From Emticicia sp. C21 (lineage in GTDB: Bacteria > Bacteroidota > Bacteroidia > Cytophagales > Spirosomataceae): 64,000 nucleotides of DNA. Below are positions 24,911 to 34,678 of this stretch, in pieces. Within the stretch, counting starts at the first letter, position 1, and each line of letters begins with the position of its first letter. The position numbers and the translations under genes are program-made. The DNA is taken from contig NZ_QVMT01000008.1 in NCBI RefSeq assembly GCF_003418935.1, positions 109,920 to 173,919 on the forward strand, given 5' to 3'. The notes below the pieces were generated by a model that saw nothing but the letters and a program-made list of their open reading frames with translations, did no database searches and was not told the DNA's origin.

Positions 24911-26272
24911 ATGAAAAAAACACTACTTATAATTTTACTACTTTTTTGTTGTGACGAAATAAAAGCCCAGATGGTATTTGGTTCGTGGGAAAAGATTAAC
25001 AAAAAAAAACTGACTAACAAAGCAGAAGATAATTCGAATACGCCAAAAGTAGAAGGTTTAAAAGATTTAGGTTCTGATACCTACCCCTCACCACGTAGTG
25101 GTGCCATGACCTGGAAAGATAATGATGGTAACTTCTGGATTTTTGGCGGAATCGGAACTGATTCGAAAAAGAAAATAGGTGCTTTCAATGACCTGTGGAA
25201 ATTTGACACCAAAGCTCGTACTTTTCAATTGATAAAAGGTGAAAGATTTACAGAAAAGCAGGCACCACAAGCGCAAAAAAATGTAGAGAAAGCTACCAAC
25301 ACTCCCTCAGGGCGTCGTGATGCAGCAAACTGGGTTGATAAAGATGGTAATCTCTGGTTGTATGGAGGGCGCAGTATGGATGATTTTACCATTTACGATG
25401 ATATGTGGATGTTTAATATCAAGAAAGGTAACTGGATACTAGCGAGTGATAATAGAAAACTCAATGCGGTAAGTAAAACGGATAAAAAGGGTGAAGCTAA
25501 AAATTCCAATGCTCCTGGAAGCAGGTCAGGGAGTACTACCTGGACTGATATCAATGGTAATCTCTGGCTTTTTGGAGGATTAGTACTTGAGAACTCAAAG
25601 AAAACAAGTGGATACTACAATGACCTCTGGAAATACAATACTAAAACTAATATATGGGTATGGGTTGCAGGGGGGAAGAATCCAAACTCTAAACAAATAA
25701 AAGAAGTTAAGAAAAACGGCGCCGAATCAGCAGATGACACTCCTTCAGGAAGAAATACTGCTATAGGCTGGGTAGATAAGTCTGGAGAAAAATTATGGTT
25801 ATATGGTGGCTATGGTATCGATAATAAAGTCCAGACTACAGGAGGGTTATCAGATATGTGGTTCTTTAATATTAAGAAAAATGTTTGGCGATGGCATTCA
25901 GGTCCACTAACATTTTATGAAAAAGCAAATCAAGAGATAAGTGGTTTAGAATCTCCAAAAGCAACTCCTGGCTTCAGGTATGGTGCTGTTGGGTGGACAG
26001 ATAAGAGTGGCGATTTATGGTTATTTGGTGGACAATCAAAGTTCTCAAAAGATACTGTTGTGATTAATAATGACTTATGGAAATTTAACCCTAAAACTGA
26101 AAGATGGACGTCCGTATTAGCAAACGGTGGCCCTCCTATTATTCATTCTGCGCAAGGTTTTGTTGATGATAAGGACGCATTCTGGCTTTTTAGTGGCGTG
26201 TTTATTAACAACCGTCTTAACTACCAGGTATCAAACGACCTTTGGAAATTTACACTAACCAAACAACTTTAG
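24911..26272 (+). CDS. Secreted kelch-repeat (galactose-oxidase-like propeller) protein
   Basis: A 453-residue protein with a signal peptide (MKKTLLIILLLFCCDEIKAQ). Five to six kelch blades repeat the pattern PS.R.GA..W.D.DGN.W.FGG....YNDLWK(F/Y)...T..W (for example PGSRSGSTTWTDINGNLWLF and NDLWKYNTKTNIWVW). It lies between two RHS giants on the same strand and six bases before the next start, so it is probably co-expressed with the RHS2 gene. It may be a ligand-binding partner; no enzymatic residues are recognisable. Confidence 0.85.
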   Translation: MKKTLLIILLLFCCDEIKAQMVFGSWEKINKKKLTNKAEDNSNTPKVEGLKDLGSDTYPSPRSGAMTWKDNDGNFWIFGGIGTDSKKKIGAFNDLWKFDTKARTFQLIKGERFTEKQAPQAQKNVEKATNTPSGRRDAANWVDKDGNLWLYGGRSMDDFTIYDDMWMFNIKKGNWILASDNRKLNAVSKTDKKGEAKNSNAPGSRSGSTTWTDINGNLWLFGGLVLENSKKTSGYYNDLWKYNTKTNIWVWVAGGKNPNSKQIKEVKKNGAESADDTPSGRNTAIGWVDKSGEKLWLYGGYGIDNKVQTTGGLSDMWFFNIKKNVWRWHSGPLTFYEKANQEISGLESPKATPGFRYGAVGWTDKSGDLWLFGGQSKFSKDTVVINNDLWKFNPKTERWTSVLANGGPPIIHSAQGFVDDKDAFWLFSGVFINNRLNYQVSNDLWKFTLTKQL

Positions 26273-26278
26273 TACTCA

Positions 26279-29200
26279 ATGAAAAAAATATATTTACTAT
26301 TTATCCTTTTCATATGGGCTTTCATTGCTGTGGCTCAAAGTGAGGCGTTAAAAATGACCTTAGTGCCACCATCTCCTAATGCAGCGCAACTAGGGAAGTA
26401 TGGTGAAATACCTATTAACCTAAGCACAGGGGCTCCTAGCTATAATATTCCGATTTATACTATAGCTGAAGGAGATTTAAACTGGTCGATAGATTTAAAT
26501 TATAATTATACAGGATTTAAACCATCAGAAGGGGCAAGTTGGGTCGGTAGAGGCTGGACTTTAAGTGGAGGCGGAGTTATTACCAGAACAACACAAGGTA
26601 TAAGAGATGAATCTGTCAATGGTTATTTTTCGAAGGGAACAATGGTGGCTACTTCTCTGAATGAGAGAGAGAACAATTTGCCTGTTACCATTGCTATTCA
26701 TGAAGATGCCTCAAAAGGAACTATTGATGGAGAGCCTGATATGTTTCATTTTAATTTTGGAGCTTATTCAGGTAAGTTTTTTTATGGAGCTGACGGACTA
26801 CCACATATAGTATCCAATAGAAAAATAAAAATAGAACGCCTTGACGCCAATACCACTACAGAAGATGGGAGCCATACGCCAGATCATCTGATAGTAAAGT
26901 GGACTCTAACAACTGAAGATGGCACTATTTATATCTTTGATGTCAGAGAATACACAGTCTCAAGTTATTTATTAACCACTACCAATGATGCTCCTTCTGC
27001 ATGGCATCTTTCAGAGATTATTTCACCATCAGGAAGAAAACTAAAATTCTATTATACTACCTTAGGTACCACAAAAAGCATACAAACAAGTTTCGTTGAA
27101 AAAGGAGTTTCGCCAAATTGCCCTAATCCTTCTGATATAGAAGGCTGTATTCAAGGCTCTGCTACATTTACTAATGAAGAAGGCGTAAGATATAATTATT
27201 CAGAAGAAAGATTTTTAACAAAGATAGAATCATCAAGTGGTTACAATCAGGTTTTATTTAATACTGACATAGTTTCAACGCCTGTTGAAGATAAAACAAG
27301 TACAAGTAGACGATTAACTGGCATTGATGTAAAGAATAAATATTCAACAGAATTAATCAGCTCTTATGAATTTAAGTACGATGACGTCGACAAATATGCC
27401 CTAATGAGTTATGGTGAGATAAGTAAAATAGGTGAAAAGAAGCCTCCATTTAAATTTAGCTACCTGAGAGAAAGAATAGCTAATGTTATTCCGGGCTATA
27501 CCAAAGCACTTGATTATTGGGGGTATTATAATGCTGCTTATAACAATAGTTTAATCCCGCAAAAGGGCGCCAACAGGGTTCCTAGTTTTGACGAAGCATC
27601 TACCGGAGCCTTGAGTAAAATAACCTATCCTACAGGAGGCACTACTAAATTTGAATATGAGCAAAATGAATATAGTTATACTTCTGGTGGGCTTATAACT
27701 GGGCAACAGGTAATTTCTGAATTACACCAATACACCATCAAATCTACACAAGGCATTGGAAATGTAGCATTCACAGTGCCGGATGAAGCACAATATTTTA
27801 TCGAATACCAATGTGCAAAAGATCCTACTAACTCAAATCCTAACCCAAACTGCAATTGTCCTTCTTCATGGACAAACAATAAAAAGTACGTATATCCAAC
27901 TACTAAACTTCAGCCCAATGTTACGTATAATGCCAGCGATTTTATTAGTAACAGTGTTATTCCTGAAGTAACTTGTTATGATGACTTAATTATCGTGGCT
28001 AAAGTAACAGTATATAAACCTGTTGGTAATAATAAAAAATTCGGACCCGGTATAAGAGTCAAAAAAACGATAAGTGCAGAAAGTGCCGCCTCTACTACTC
28101 CAATTGTAAAAGAATACTTTTACAATAGTATAAGTGATCCGACCAAGTCTAGTGGTGGATTAAGTAGAGAGCCCCTTTTTGCCGGATTAGCAACTTTTCC
28201 GGTTGGGAGCTCTCCTTCTCTTCAAGACTATAACTTTTATCGTACCGAAAGCATTGTAACGATAGGTAGTCCTTTTGTGATTTATGAAGATGTTGAAGAA
28301 AGGACAAATGGAACTAATAAAATCATTTATAACTACTCTTCATATAAAGCCTTATATAATGACATAAATACCTACCCATATAATCAATTATTTGATCCTA
28401 TCGGGACTACTGAAAATTATGACTTCACCAGAGGTTTGTTACTTTCAAAAAAGATATACAAAGGGACTACAACCACTATTGTATCTCAAACAGACTATAG
28501 TTATTTGTTCCAGAAAGATGGTGGGCCAGGGGCTACTCTTGGAGGTTATAAAAGCCCCTCTTTTTTCTATGAGTTTTTAGTAAAAGCACCCGATGCTATA
28601 TCTGGAGGGAATGTAAATGTAGGCTTTGGTAAATTTTATCTGACTGCTTCCGGCTGGATAAAAAAGACTGGTGAAACAACTATAGTCAAAGACATGGATG
28701 GCAATAATCCAATGACTACTACCATTAATTATTCGTATGAGCCATCAAACCCTAAGCATTTTCAGGTAGTTCAAACAAGTACAACAAAGAGTGACGGTGC
28801 TTCTACCGAAATCATTAATAAATATCCTTTAGATTACGAATCCGTTTCGCCTAAGCAATCATTTATTACGGATATGATTGCCAATAATATAGTGTCCCCA
28901 ATTATTGAGCAGCAAAAATGGGTGAATCGTGGAGGAGTAAGAACATTGGTCGGCACAAGTCTTAATTATTTCAAATCTCTTGATGTGAATACCCTACAGG
29001 GGTATACTTCAGGCAATACGGAGCTATTCCCAAAAGCAAAAATTATTGTTCCGGATAAACAGTATACATTTTTCAGCAATCAACCCATTGACGAAACTAC
29101 TGCTAATACTAAACTCTTTACCGGATATACTTTTGATAATTCTATTTATAGAGAAAAACTCAGATTTGAGAATTTTGATGCCCGAAGTAATTTAAGACAA

Positions 29201-32200
29201 CAAATCCATCTTGATTCAGATAATACAGCCTATCTATGGGGATATAAAGGTATGTATCTGATTGCGGAAATTAAAAACTGTACGACAAGTACCCTTGAAG
29301 CTGCACTTATCACTATTGGCTCTTCTATATCAGAGATATATGAATTAGAAAATGAAGCTACTATTCAAACAAAAATGCTTGCCTTACGCGGGGCTTTAAC
29401 CAGTTCTCTTGTGACAAGTTATACCCATTTCCCATTAATTGGTGTAGCCTCTGAAACAGATCCCTCAGGTAACAAAACCAGATATGTATACGACACTTTC
29501 AATCGATTAAAAGAGATATATAATACCAATGATAAGCTGGTTAAAAGTTATAAATATGAGTATACAAAGGGTGACGGAGTTGTAGTTGGTAAACCTGCTA
29601 CTCCCATATTCATAGGCAGTACAAATATATGTAGTGGTTATGGTACAACTTTATTGATAAGCAATTGTGATGGACTGGTAGTTTGGGATGATGAGTCATT
29701 TATCGGAAATTCAAGGGAGTTAAATCCTTCTGCTACTACAACCTATACAGCCTATTGCCTGAGTGAAGAAAATGTGCCAAGTGATATAGCGACAGTTACA
29801 GTTAATGTAACTACTCCTACTGTTGTTCCTATTGCTTCAAGTAACTCTCCTAAGAATGTAGGTGAAACAATTAATCTTACCGCAACAGCATCAGTTCCCG
29901 GAACTTACACCTATAGTTGGAGTGGGCCAAACGGTTTTACTAGTCCGCCAGCCGCTGACGGAAATGCACAAATAACAGAAGCGTCGGTTAATAATGCCGG
30001 GATTTATACCGTAACCTTAACAACTAATGGTTGCCCTTCTACTTCTACAATAAAAGTCGTTATTAATGTAAGTTGCGGTTGTACAGACTGTGGCCCGAAT
30101 GGTGATGCTATAAGTGATATAAACCCAGGTAACGGTTCGTCTTTCTTTACAACCGGATTTAATTATGTAGTATCAAATACTTACCTTACCAGTGGCAGTA
30201 ATGCAGCAACTGTTCAAAGTATTACCTATTATGATGGTATAGGAAGAACATTACAAAGCATTGCCCGAGGAGTAGAAGTCAATGGCGAAGATAGAATTCA
30301 GCCTGTTGAATATGATGCGTTTGGTAGGGTTTCAAAGACCTATATGCCTTATCCTAAAGCGAATAATAACGGAGCCTTTGTGAATGATGCCACCAATAAA
30401 TCAATGGTAAAATATGGCGAAGTTTATGGAGACACCCATTCATTTGCAGAGGTTCAATATGATAATTCTCCGCTCAATAGAGTTCTGAGAGCAGGTTCGG
30501 TAGGAGCAGATTATGGCGTTAGTACGAATAAAGCGATAAAATATACTTATCGTCTTAATACGGCAGCAGATAATGTAAAAAAACTGATCTTTGATTTTGG
30601 TACTGACACCAGCCCTCTTACTACCGAAAATTATACCATCAATAACAGTGGCATGTATGAAGCTCAAAGCCTGTCTGTGACACTAACCCATGATGAAAAC
30701 GATAATGAAAGTTATATTTTTAAGAATGTTGAAGGACAAGTAGTTTTAGCACGTTCAGTTCATAAAGCAAGTTCTGAGACTTCAGACCCGGAGCTAGTAC
30801 TAAATACGTATTATGTATACGATGATTTTGGGCAACTACGCTGCACTATCCCTCCTAAAGCTGAATACCTGACCAATAGTGAATTTAAGCCTTTTGAACT
30901 TAATACGGATAATACATTCAAATATAAGTTAATTATAGCCCTTGATTATGACCAGAAAGGGAGAGTAATAAAGAGTAAATCAGCCGATGTAGAAGTGATG
31001 GAAGAAATGGTCTATAATACTTTAGACCAATTAGAGCTACAAAAAACACGTAGTGGTAAATGGTTGAGAGTTACCTATGATGATTTAGGAAGAAACAAAG
31101 CAACTTTCCTTTATACAGGAAGCGGTACACCAACTATTGGAGCAACAATTGATATGGATAAGCAAACAGAATCATTTTATGATACTTATGGCTATCCAAA
31201 CCAAATTGCTTATCGGATAGAGAGTGGTTTCCCAAGTACATATAATACGAACCCTAAAGGCAAACTAACGGGAACCTGGGTAAAATATATTGGCAATGGA
31301 GTAGATGCCGATCATAATTACAGACCTGGGTCCGATTATTATAATGAATACGGACAAGTAATTCAGATGTCATCTACTAATCATAAAGGTGGCACCGATT
31401 ATTTACTTTATAGTCTGGATTTTGTAGGAAGAGTAAAACGGAACTTATTAATTGCTGATGGCGGAACTGAAAAAGCCAGAGTAGAAAAAACCTATAGCTA
31501 TAACCAAAGCAGTAGCGTAAAAAGTATTTGTCAGCGAACGAGTTCGGGTACAACTACTGCTATTGCTTCTGATACCTATTGGGAGCCTGTGGCCCGCTAT
31601 GGCTACAATAGCATGGGCGAAATGATAAAGGATACTTTGGGATGTACTTTACAAATAGTAGACTATCAATATACACTACAAGGTTGGCTTAAAAAAATCA
31701 ATAATGTAGGTAATTTGGAATCTGAAAATGACTTTTTCGGTATGACCCTTGACTATGGTGGATTCCCATATAATGGTACTATCACCCAACAGAAATGGCA
31801 GATTGCGCAACGCAAAGGTTTAAATACTGCTCCATTTGCAGTAGAAGCCAAAAATATTTTTACGGATAATTATACCTACGATAACCGATATCAGCTAAAA
31901 AGCTCAGAATTACTGAATGCCACTGTTTCTACCTTCCGTCTGCAAAATATGAGTTATGATAACCACGGCAATATTTTAAGCATGAATCGGTGGTTAGAGG
32001 GGAGCGGTAATGTAGACCAATTATCATATACTTATGCTGCTAATTCAAATAGATTATTAAAGATTACTGATGGTGTAACTACTGCTAATGCCACTGGACA
32101 TCAGTTCTTTGATGAAAGCAAAACGCCATCAGGTTATACGGGTGACGATTATGCCTATGATAATTCAGGCAATATGATTCAGGATAAAAATAAAGGAATC

Positions 32201-33661
32201 AATAGCGGTGAGATTGAGTATAATTATCTTAATTTGCCAAATACCATCAAAACCAATGCATATATCTATACTGCCGATGGCGACATGGTACAAATGCGGG
32301 TTGGTGATAAAACAATTGATTATATTGGTGGGGTGGTATTTAAAGATAATGCCATTGAGCAGGTACCAACTGCCAACGGAAGAACGCTTAAACCATTAAG
32401 TATACACCAGAATAATAGTGACCCGAATACGGCACCTGATACGCTTAACCATTTCTGGCGATATGAATACCAGATAACAGACCACTTGGGGAATATGCGC
32501 GTGGCATGCAGATGCCAGGAAGTAGCAGAGGCTAACCAGACCGACTATAAACAAGGCTACCCACCACGCATGGTGCAAGAAGCAACTTATGATCCATGGG
32601 GAGTAAAATTACCTGTATTTGGCAATCCTGATCCATATCTAGGCCAACCGGCAGACAGGTTCTTATACAATGGCAAAGAATATGAGAACGAAATGGGACT
32701 CTATAATTTTGGCGCCAGAATGTACGACCCTACCGTTGGTCGTTGGTTTGTACCTGACCCAATAGACCAATTTGATGACTTTTCGCCTTATGGGTTTGTG
32801 TTGAATGATCCAATGAATTTAACTGATCCTGATGGGATGCAGGTATCGAATACATTACCAAGTGCAATAAGTACTAGCCAAAGTGGCCGGCTAGTTACAA
32901 CGGTAGTAAATGATGCTACCAGAGCAACATTTAATAAAATTCCTTTAAATTTGATTCCTAATGCTCAGCAAGCTACATTAATCATTGCTCAGAAAGCTTT
33001 CCAAGATCAGCTTAAAAGACAGCAAGACCAATTTAATAATCAAATGATTTCTTTTATAGGACCTAATAGTAAAGGGTTCTATGGAACAGTGCAAGAACTA
33101 CAAACATATAATAGAAATCAGTATTTTACGAACCTTAAGTATTTACATGAAATTCAATCTGGTGGTATTGCTGGTGCCATGGGACATTATTTTTGGGGCG
33201 ACAAAGGAGCAGAGATTGGTACGGCAGTCGATGGTCTTGCGGGAGCAGCAGCGGTTGTTAAGACGAGTCCAAGTCTTCGACCAACTACACTTAAGCCACC
33301 TCAAAAGGTCATTCCAAATACTACTGCGTTTGCCAAATTATCAAAACCAGCTTTAAGAAAAATGTATGAACATGAAGTAAAAATGCTCTCAGTTTACGCA
33401 AACGAAATGCGCTTGGATGGTAAATCACCAGAGGAAATTGCTAGAACTATGCATTCATTAAGAAGGGAGCTAGGTGTAACATATAAATCTCTTACTCCGG
33501 AAGCATTAAGAGAAGAAATTTACCAAAGAAATCTCGAAAAATATGGAGATAAGCTAGGACCTACCATTGATTATTTGAGACAAAAAGGAAAATCTTGGGA
33601 TGACATAATTAATAGTGCAATTAGATCAGGTGGAGGTGATCTTAATTTCAATAAAAAATGA
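26279..33661 (+). CDS. Giant RHS protein with C-terminal candidate toxin domain (RHS2)
   Basis: A 2460-residue exported protein (signal ending near VAQS). The N-terminal shell module (GKYGEIPINLSTGAPSYNI, SWVGRGWTLSGGGVITRTT) leads into YD-type repeats, one Ig-like module (~1180-1265), CGCTDCGPNGD, a DUF6443 module (ITYYDGIGRTLQSIARG) and an RHS core: ITDHLGNMRVAC, YDPWGVKLP, LYNFGARMYDPTVGRWF, DPDGMQ. The ~270 residues beyond the core differ from the core family and end in a compact charged domain (MHSLRRELGVTYKSLTPEAL, YGDKLGPTIDYL, WDDIINSAIRSGGGDLNF). This is the classic position of a polymorphic toxin. I know similar tails in RHS-type proteins but cannot assign an activity. The stop overlaps the next gene by four bases. 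Confidence 0.9.
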   Translation: MKKIYLLFILFIWAFIAVAQSEALKMTLVPPSPNAAQLGKYGEIPINLSTGAPSYNIPIYTIAEGDLNWSIDLNYNYTGFKPSEGASWVGRGWTLSGGGVITRTTQGIRDESVNGYFSKGTMVATSLNERENNLPVTIAIHEDASKGTIDGEPDMFHFNFGAYSGKFFYGADGLPHIVSNRKIKIERLDANTTTEDGSHTPDHLIVKWTLTTEDGTIYIFDVREYTVSSYLLTTTNDAPSAWHLSEIISPSGRKLKFYYTTLGTTKSIQTSFVEKGVSPNCPNPSDIEGCIQGSATFTNEEGVRYNYSEERFLTKIESSSGYNQVLFNTDIVSTPVEDKTSTSRRLTGIDVKNKYSTELISSYEFKYDDVDKYALMSYGEISKIGEKKPPFKFSYLRERIANVIPGYTKALDYWGYYNAAYNNSLIPQKGANRVPSFDEASTGALSKITYPTGGTTKFEYEQNEYSYTSGGLITGQQVISELHQYTIKSTQGIGNVAFTVPDEAQYFIEYQCAKDPTNSNPNPNCNCPSSWTNNKKYVYPTTKLQPNVTYNASDFISNSVIPEVTCYDDLIIVAKVTVYKPVGNNKKFGPGIRVKKTISAESAASTTPIVKEYFYNSISDPTKSSGGLSREPLFAGLATFPVGSSPSLQDYNFYRTESIVTIGSPFVIYEDVEERTNGTNKIIYNYSSYKALYNDINTYPYNQLFDPIGTTENYDFTRGLLLSKKIYKGTTTTIVSQTDYSYLFQKDGGPGATLGGYKSPSFFYEFLVKAPDAISGGNVNVGFGKFYLTASGWIKKTGETTIVKDMDGNNPMTTTINYSYEPSNPKHFQVVQTSTTKSDGASTEIINKYPLDYESVSPKQSFITDMIANNIVSPIIEQQKWVNRGGVRTLVGTSLNYFKSLDVNTLQGYTSGNTELFPKAKIIVPDKQYTFFSNQPIDETTANTKLFTGYTFDNSIYREKLRFENFDARSNLRQQIHLDSDNTAYLWGYKGMYLIAEIKNCTTSTLEAALITIGSSISEIYELENEATIQTKMLALRGALTSSLVTSYTHFPLIGVASETDPSGNKTRYVYDTFNRLKEIYNTNDKLVKSYKYEYTKGDGVVVGKPATPIFIGSTNICSGYGTTLLISNCDGLVVWDDESFIGNSRELNPSATTTYTAYCLSEENVPSDIATVTVNVTTPTVVPIASSNSPKNVGETINLTATASVPGTYTYSWSGPNGFTSPPAADGNAQITEASVNNAGIYTVTLTTNGCPSTSTIKVVINVSCGCTDCGPNGDAISDINPGNGSSFFTTGFNYVVSNTYLTSGSNAATVQSITYYDGIGRTLQSIARGVEVNGEDRIQPVEYDAFGRVSKTYMPYPKANNNGAFVNDATNKSMVKYGEVYGDTHSFAEVQYDNSPLNRVLRAGSVGADYGVSTNKAIKYTYRLNTAADNVKKLIFDFGTDTSPLTTENYTINNSGMYEAQSLSVTLTHDENDNESYIFKNVEGQVVLARSVHKASSETSDPELVLNTYYVYDDFGQLRCTIPPKAEYLTNSEFKPFELNTDNTFKYKLIIALDYDQKGRVIKSKSADVEVMEEMVYNTLDQLELQKTRSGKWLRVTYDDLGRNKATFLYTGSGTPTIGATIDMDKQTESFYDTYGYPNQIAYRIESGFPSTYNTNPKGKLTGTWVKYIGNGVDADHNYRPGSDYYNEYGQVIQMSSTNHKGGTDYLLYSLDFVGRVKRNLLIADGGTEKARVEKTYSYNQSSSVKSICQRTSSGTTTAIASDTYWEPVARYGYNSMGEMIKDTLGCTLQIVDYQYTLQGWLKKINNVGNLESENDFFGMTLDYGGFPYNGTITQQKWQIAQRKGLNTAPFAVEAKNIFTDNYTYDNRYQLKSSELLNATVSTFRLQNMSYDNHGNILSMNRWLEGSGNVDQLSYTYAANSNRLLKITDGVTTANATGHQFFDESKTPSGYTGDDYAYDNSGNMIQDKNKGINSGEIEYNYLNLPNTIKTNAYIYTADGDMVQMRVGDKTIDYIGGVVFKDNAIEQVPTANGRTLKPLSIHQNNSDPNTAPDTLNHFWRYEYQITDHLGNMRVACRCQEVAEANQTDYKQGYPPRMVQEATYDPWGVKLPVFGNPDPYLGQPADRFLYNGKEYENEMGLYNFGARMYDPTVGRWFVPDPIDQFDDFSPYGFVLNDPMNLTDPDGMQVSNTLPSAISTSQSGRLVTTVVNDATRATFNKIPLNLIPNAQQATLIIAQKAFQDQLKRQQDQFNNQMISFIGPNSKGFYGTVQELQTYNRNQYFTNLKYLHEIQSGGIAGAMGHYFWGDKGAEIGTAVDGLAGAAAVVKTSPSLRPTTLKPPQKVIPNTTAFAKLSKPALRKMYEHEVKMLSVYANEMRLDGKSPEEIARTMHSLRRELGVTYKSLTPEALREEIYQRNLEKYGDKLGPTIDYLRQKGKSWDDIINSAIRSGGGDLNFNKK

Positions 33662-34089
33662 AAATGATACTTTTAAGAAATTTTAATAACGCTTTTCAAT
33701 ATTTCGATTTTGATTCGAAAAAATATATTAAGAAAGAATCTATATCAAATATCAACGGATGGTATATGCTAATTGATAATGTATTTTCTGGTTTACTTGT
33801 ATTAGATAGTACACTTTATTTCTTATGGGAAAATGAACAGTTTATTGTAAATGATAATTTGAAAGTAGAAATTGATAGGAATTATTCTCAAAATAAAAGT
33901 CTATTTAAATTATTAAGTTTCGATAGAATAATTGTTCAATTTGCCTATGAAACTCCAAAAAATCTATTAAATACATCCCCTTTTGAATATATAGACGAAG
34001 ATGATTTTAATTGGGGCGAATATTTAGCAAGTATTATAAATAATTTGGACAAAAAAAAGCAGTTTTTAGAAAATCTTATGTCATCATGA
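33658..34089 (+). CDS. Candidate immunity protein for the RHS2 toxin tail
   Basis: A 143-residue, AT-rich cytoplasmic protein without a signal peptide, starting in an ATGA overlap with the RHS2 stop. The sequence is acidic and aromatic-rich (NINGWYMLIDNVFSGLLVLD, FEYIDEDDFNWGEYLASII). I recognise no named family. Small size, 4-base overlap, position straight after a polymorphic toxin tail and base composition all fit an immunity protein; this is inference from context. ATG 33664 is an alternative start. Confidence 0.65.
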   Translation: MKMILLRNFNNAFQYFDFDSKKYIKKESISNINGWYMLIDNVFSGLLVLDSTLYFLWENEQFIVNDNLKVEIDRNYSQNKSLFKLLSFDRIIVQFAYETPKNLLNTSPFEYIDEDDFNWGEYLASIINNLDKKKQFLENLMSS

Positions 34090-34189
34090 ATTAGACATTT
34101 TTGCATTTATACTAATCATCTTTTTAGAAATTGATCAATTAAATTTATATAAATATTAAAGAACAACTTAAGGACATTGTCCAATTACA

Positions 34190-34632
34190 ATGAAAAGAAC
34201 ATTTATTTACATTGCTTTATTCATTTTTATTTTAAACTCTCAAGGCTTTGCACAAAAATTTGGTATTATTGCAGGTGCTCTTGCAAGTAAAACTTACTAT
34301 AGGCTAAGCTTCATCCAGAGTTTATCAATACCTTTTGAATTGGGTTATGTAGCAGAACTCACTTTTAATGCTTCTGTTATTGGTAAATTACCACTTGAGA
34401 CAATATTAATGTTAGTTCATAAACCTGAGATAGCATATGATACAGAGAAGCAAGGCATTGCTCGCCGGCTTTTTTTGAGCGGTCTGGCAGGTTTGAGTTT
34501 CTTTTTAACTAAAAACCTTTCACTTACTATTGATTATCAGACTAATATTAATAATCCCGGTCGTAGTTCAAATGATAAAGTGCGTGGTCACACCTTTCTT
34601 TGACTGCAAAATATAGCTTCGGCAAAAAGTAA
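34190..34632 (+). pseudogene. Small outer-membrane-type protein with a 3'-terminal frameshift
   Basis: From ATG 34190 the frame encodes a signal peptide (to GFAQ) and beta-rich membrane-like segments, ending at a TGA at 34601-34603 after ...VRGHTFL. In the next frame, the DNA from ~34591 reads HLSLTAKYSFGKK and stops at 34630-34632. That is a typical C-terminal beta-strand of a Bacteroidota outer-membrane barrel. A one-base slip in the T-rich run CACCTTTCTTTG would restore it. Either the gene recently lost its terminal strand or this is a sequencing error. Its role in the RHS locus is unknown; it sits between RHS2/immunity and RHS3. Confidence 0.7.
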
Positions 34633-34678
34633 AAAATTTACCTGTTCTTAAAAAAAATAAATTTCATATACCATTTTC

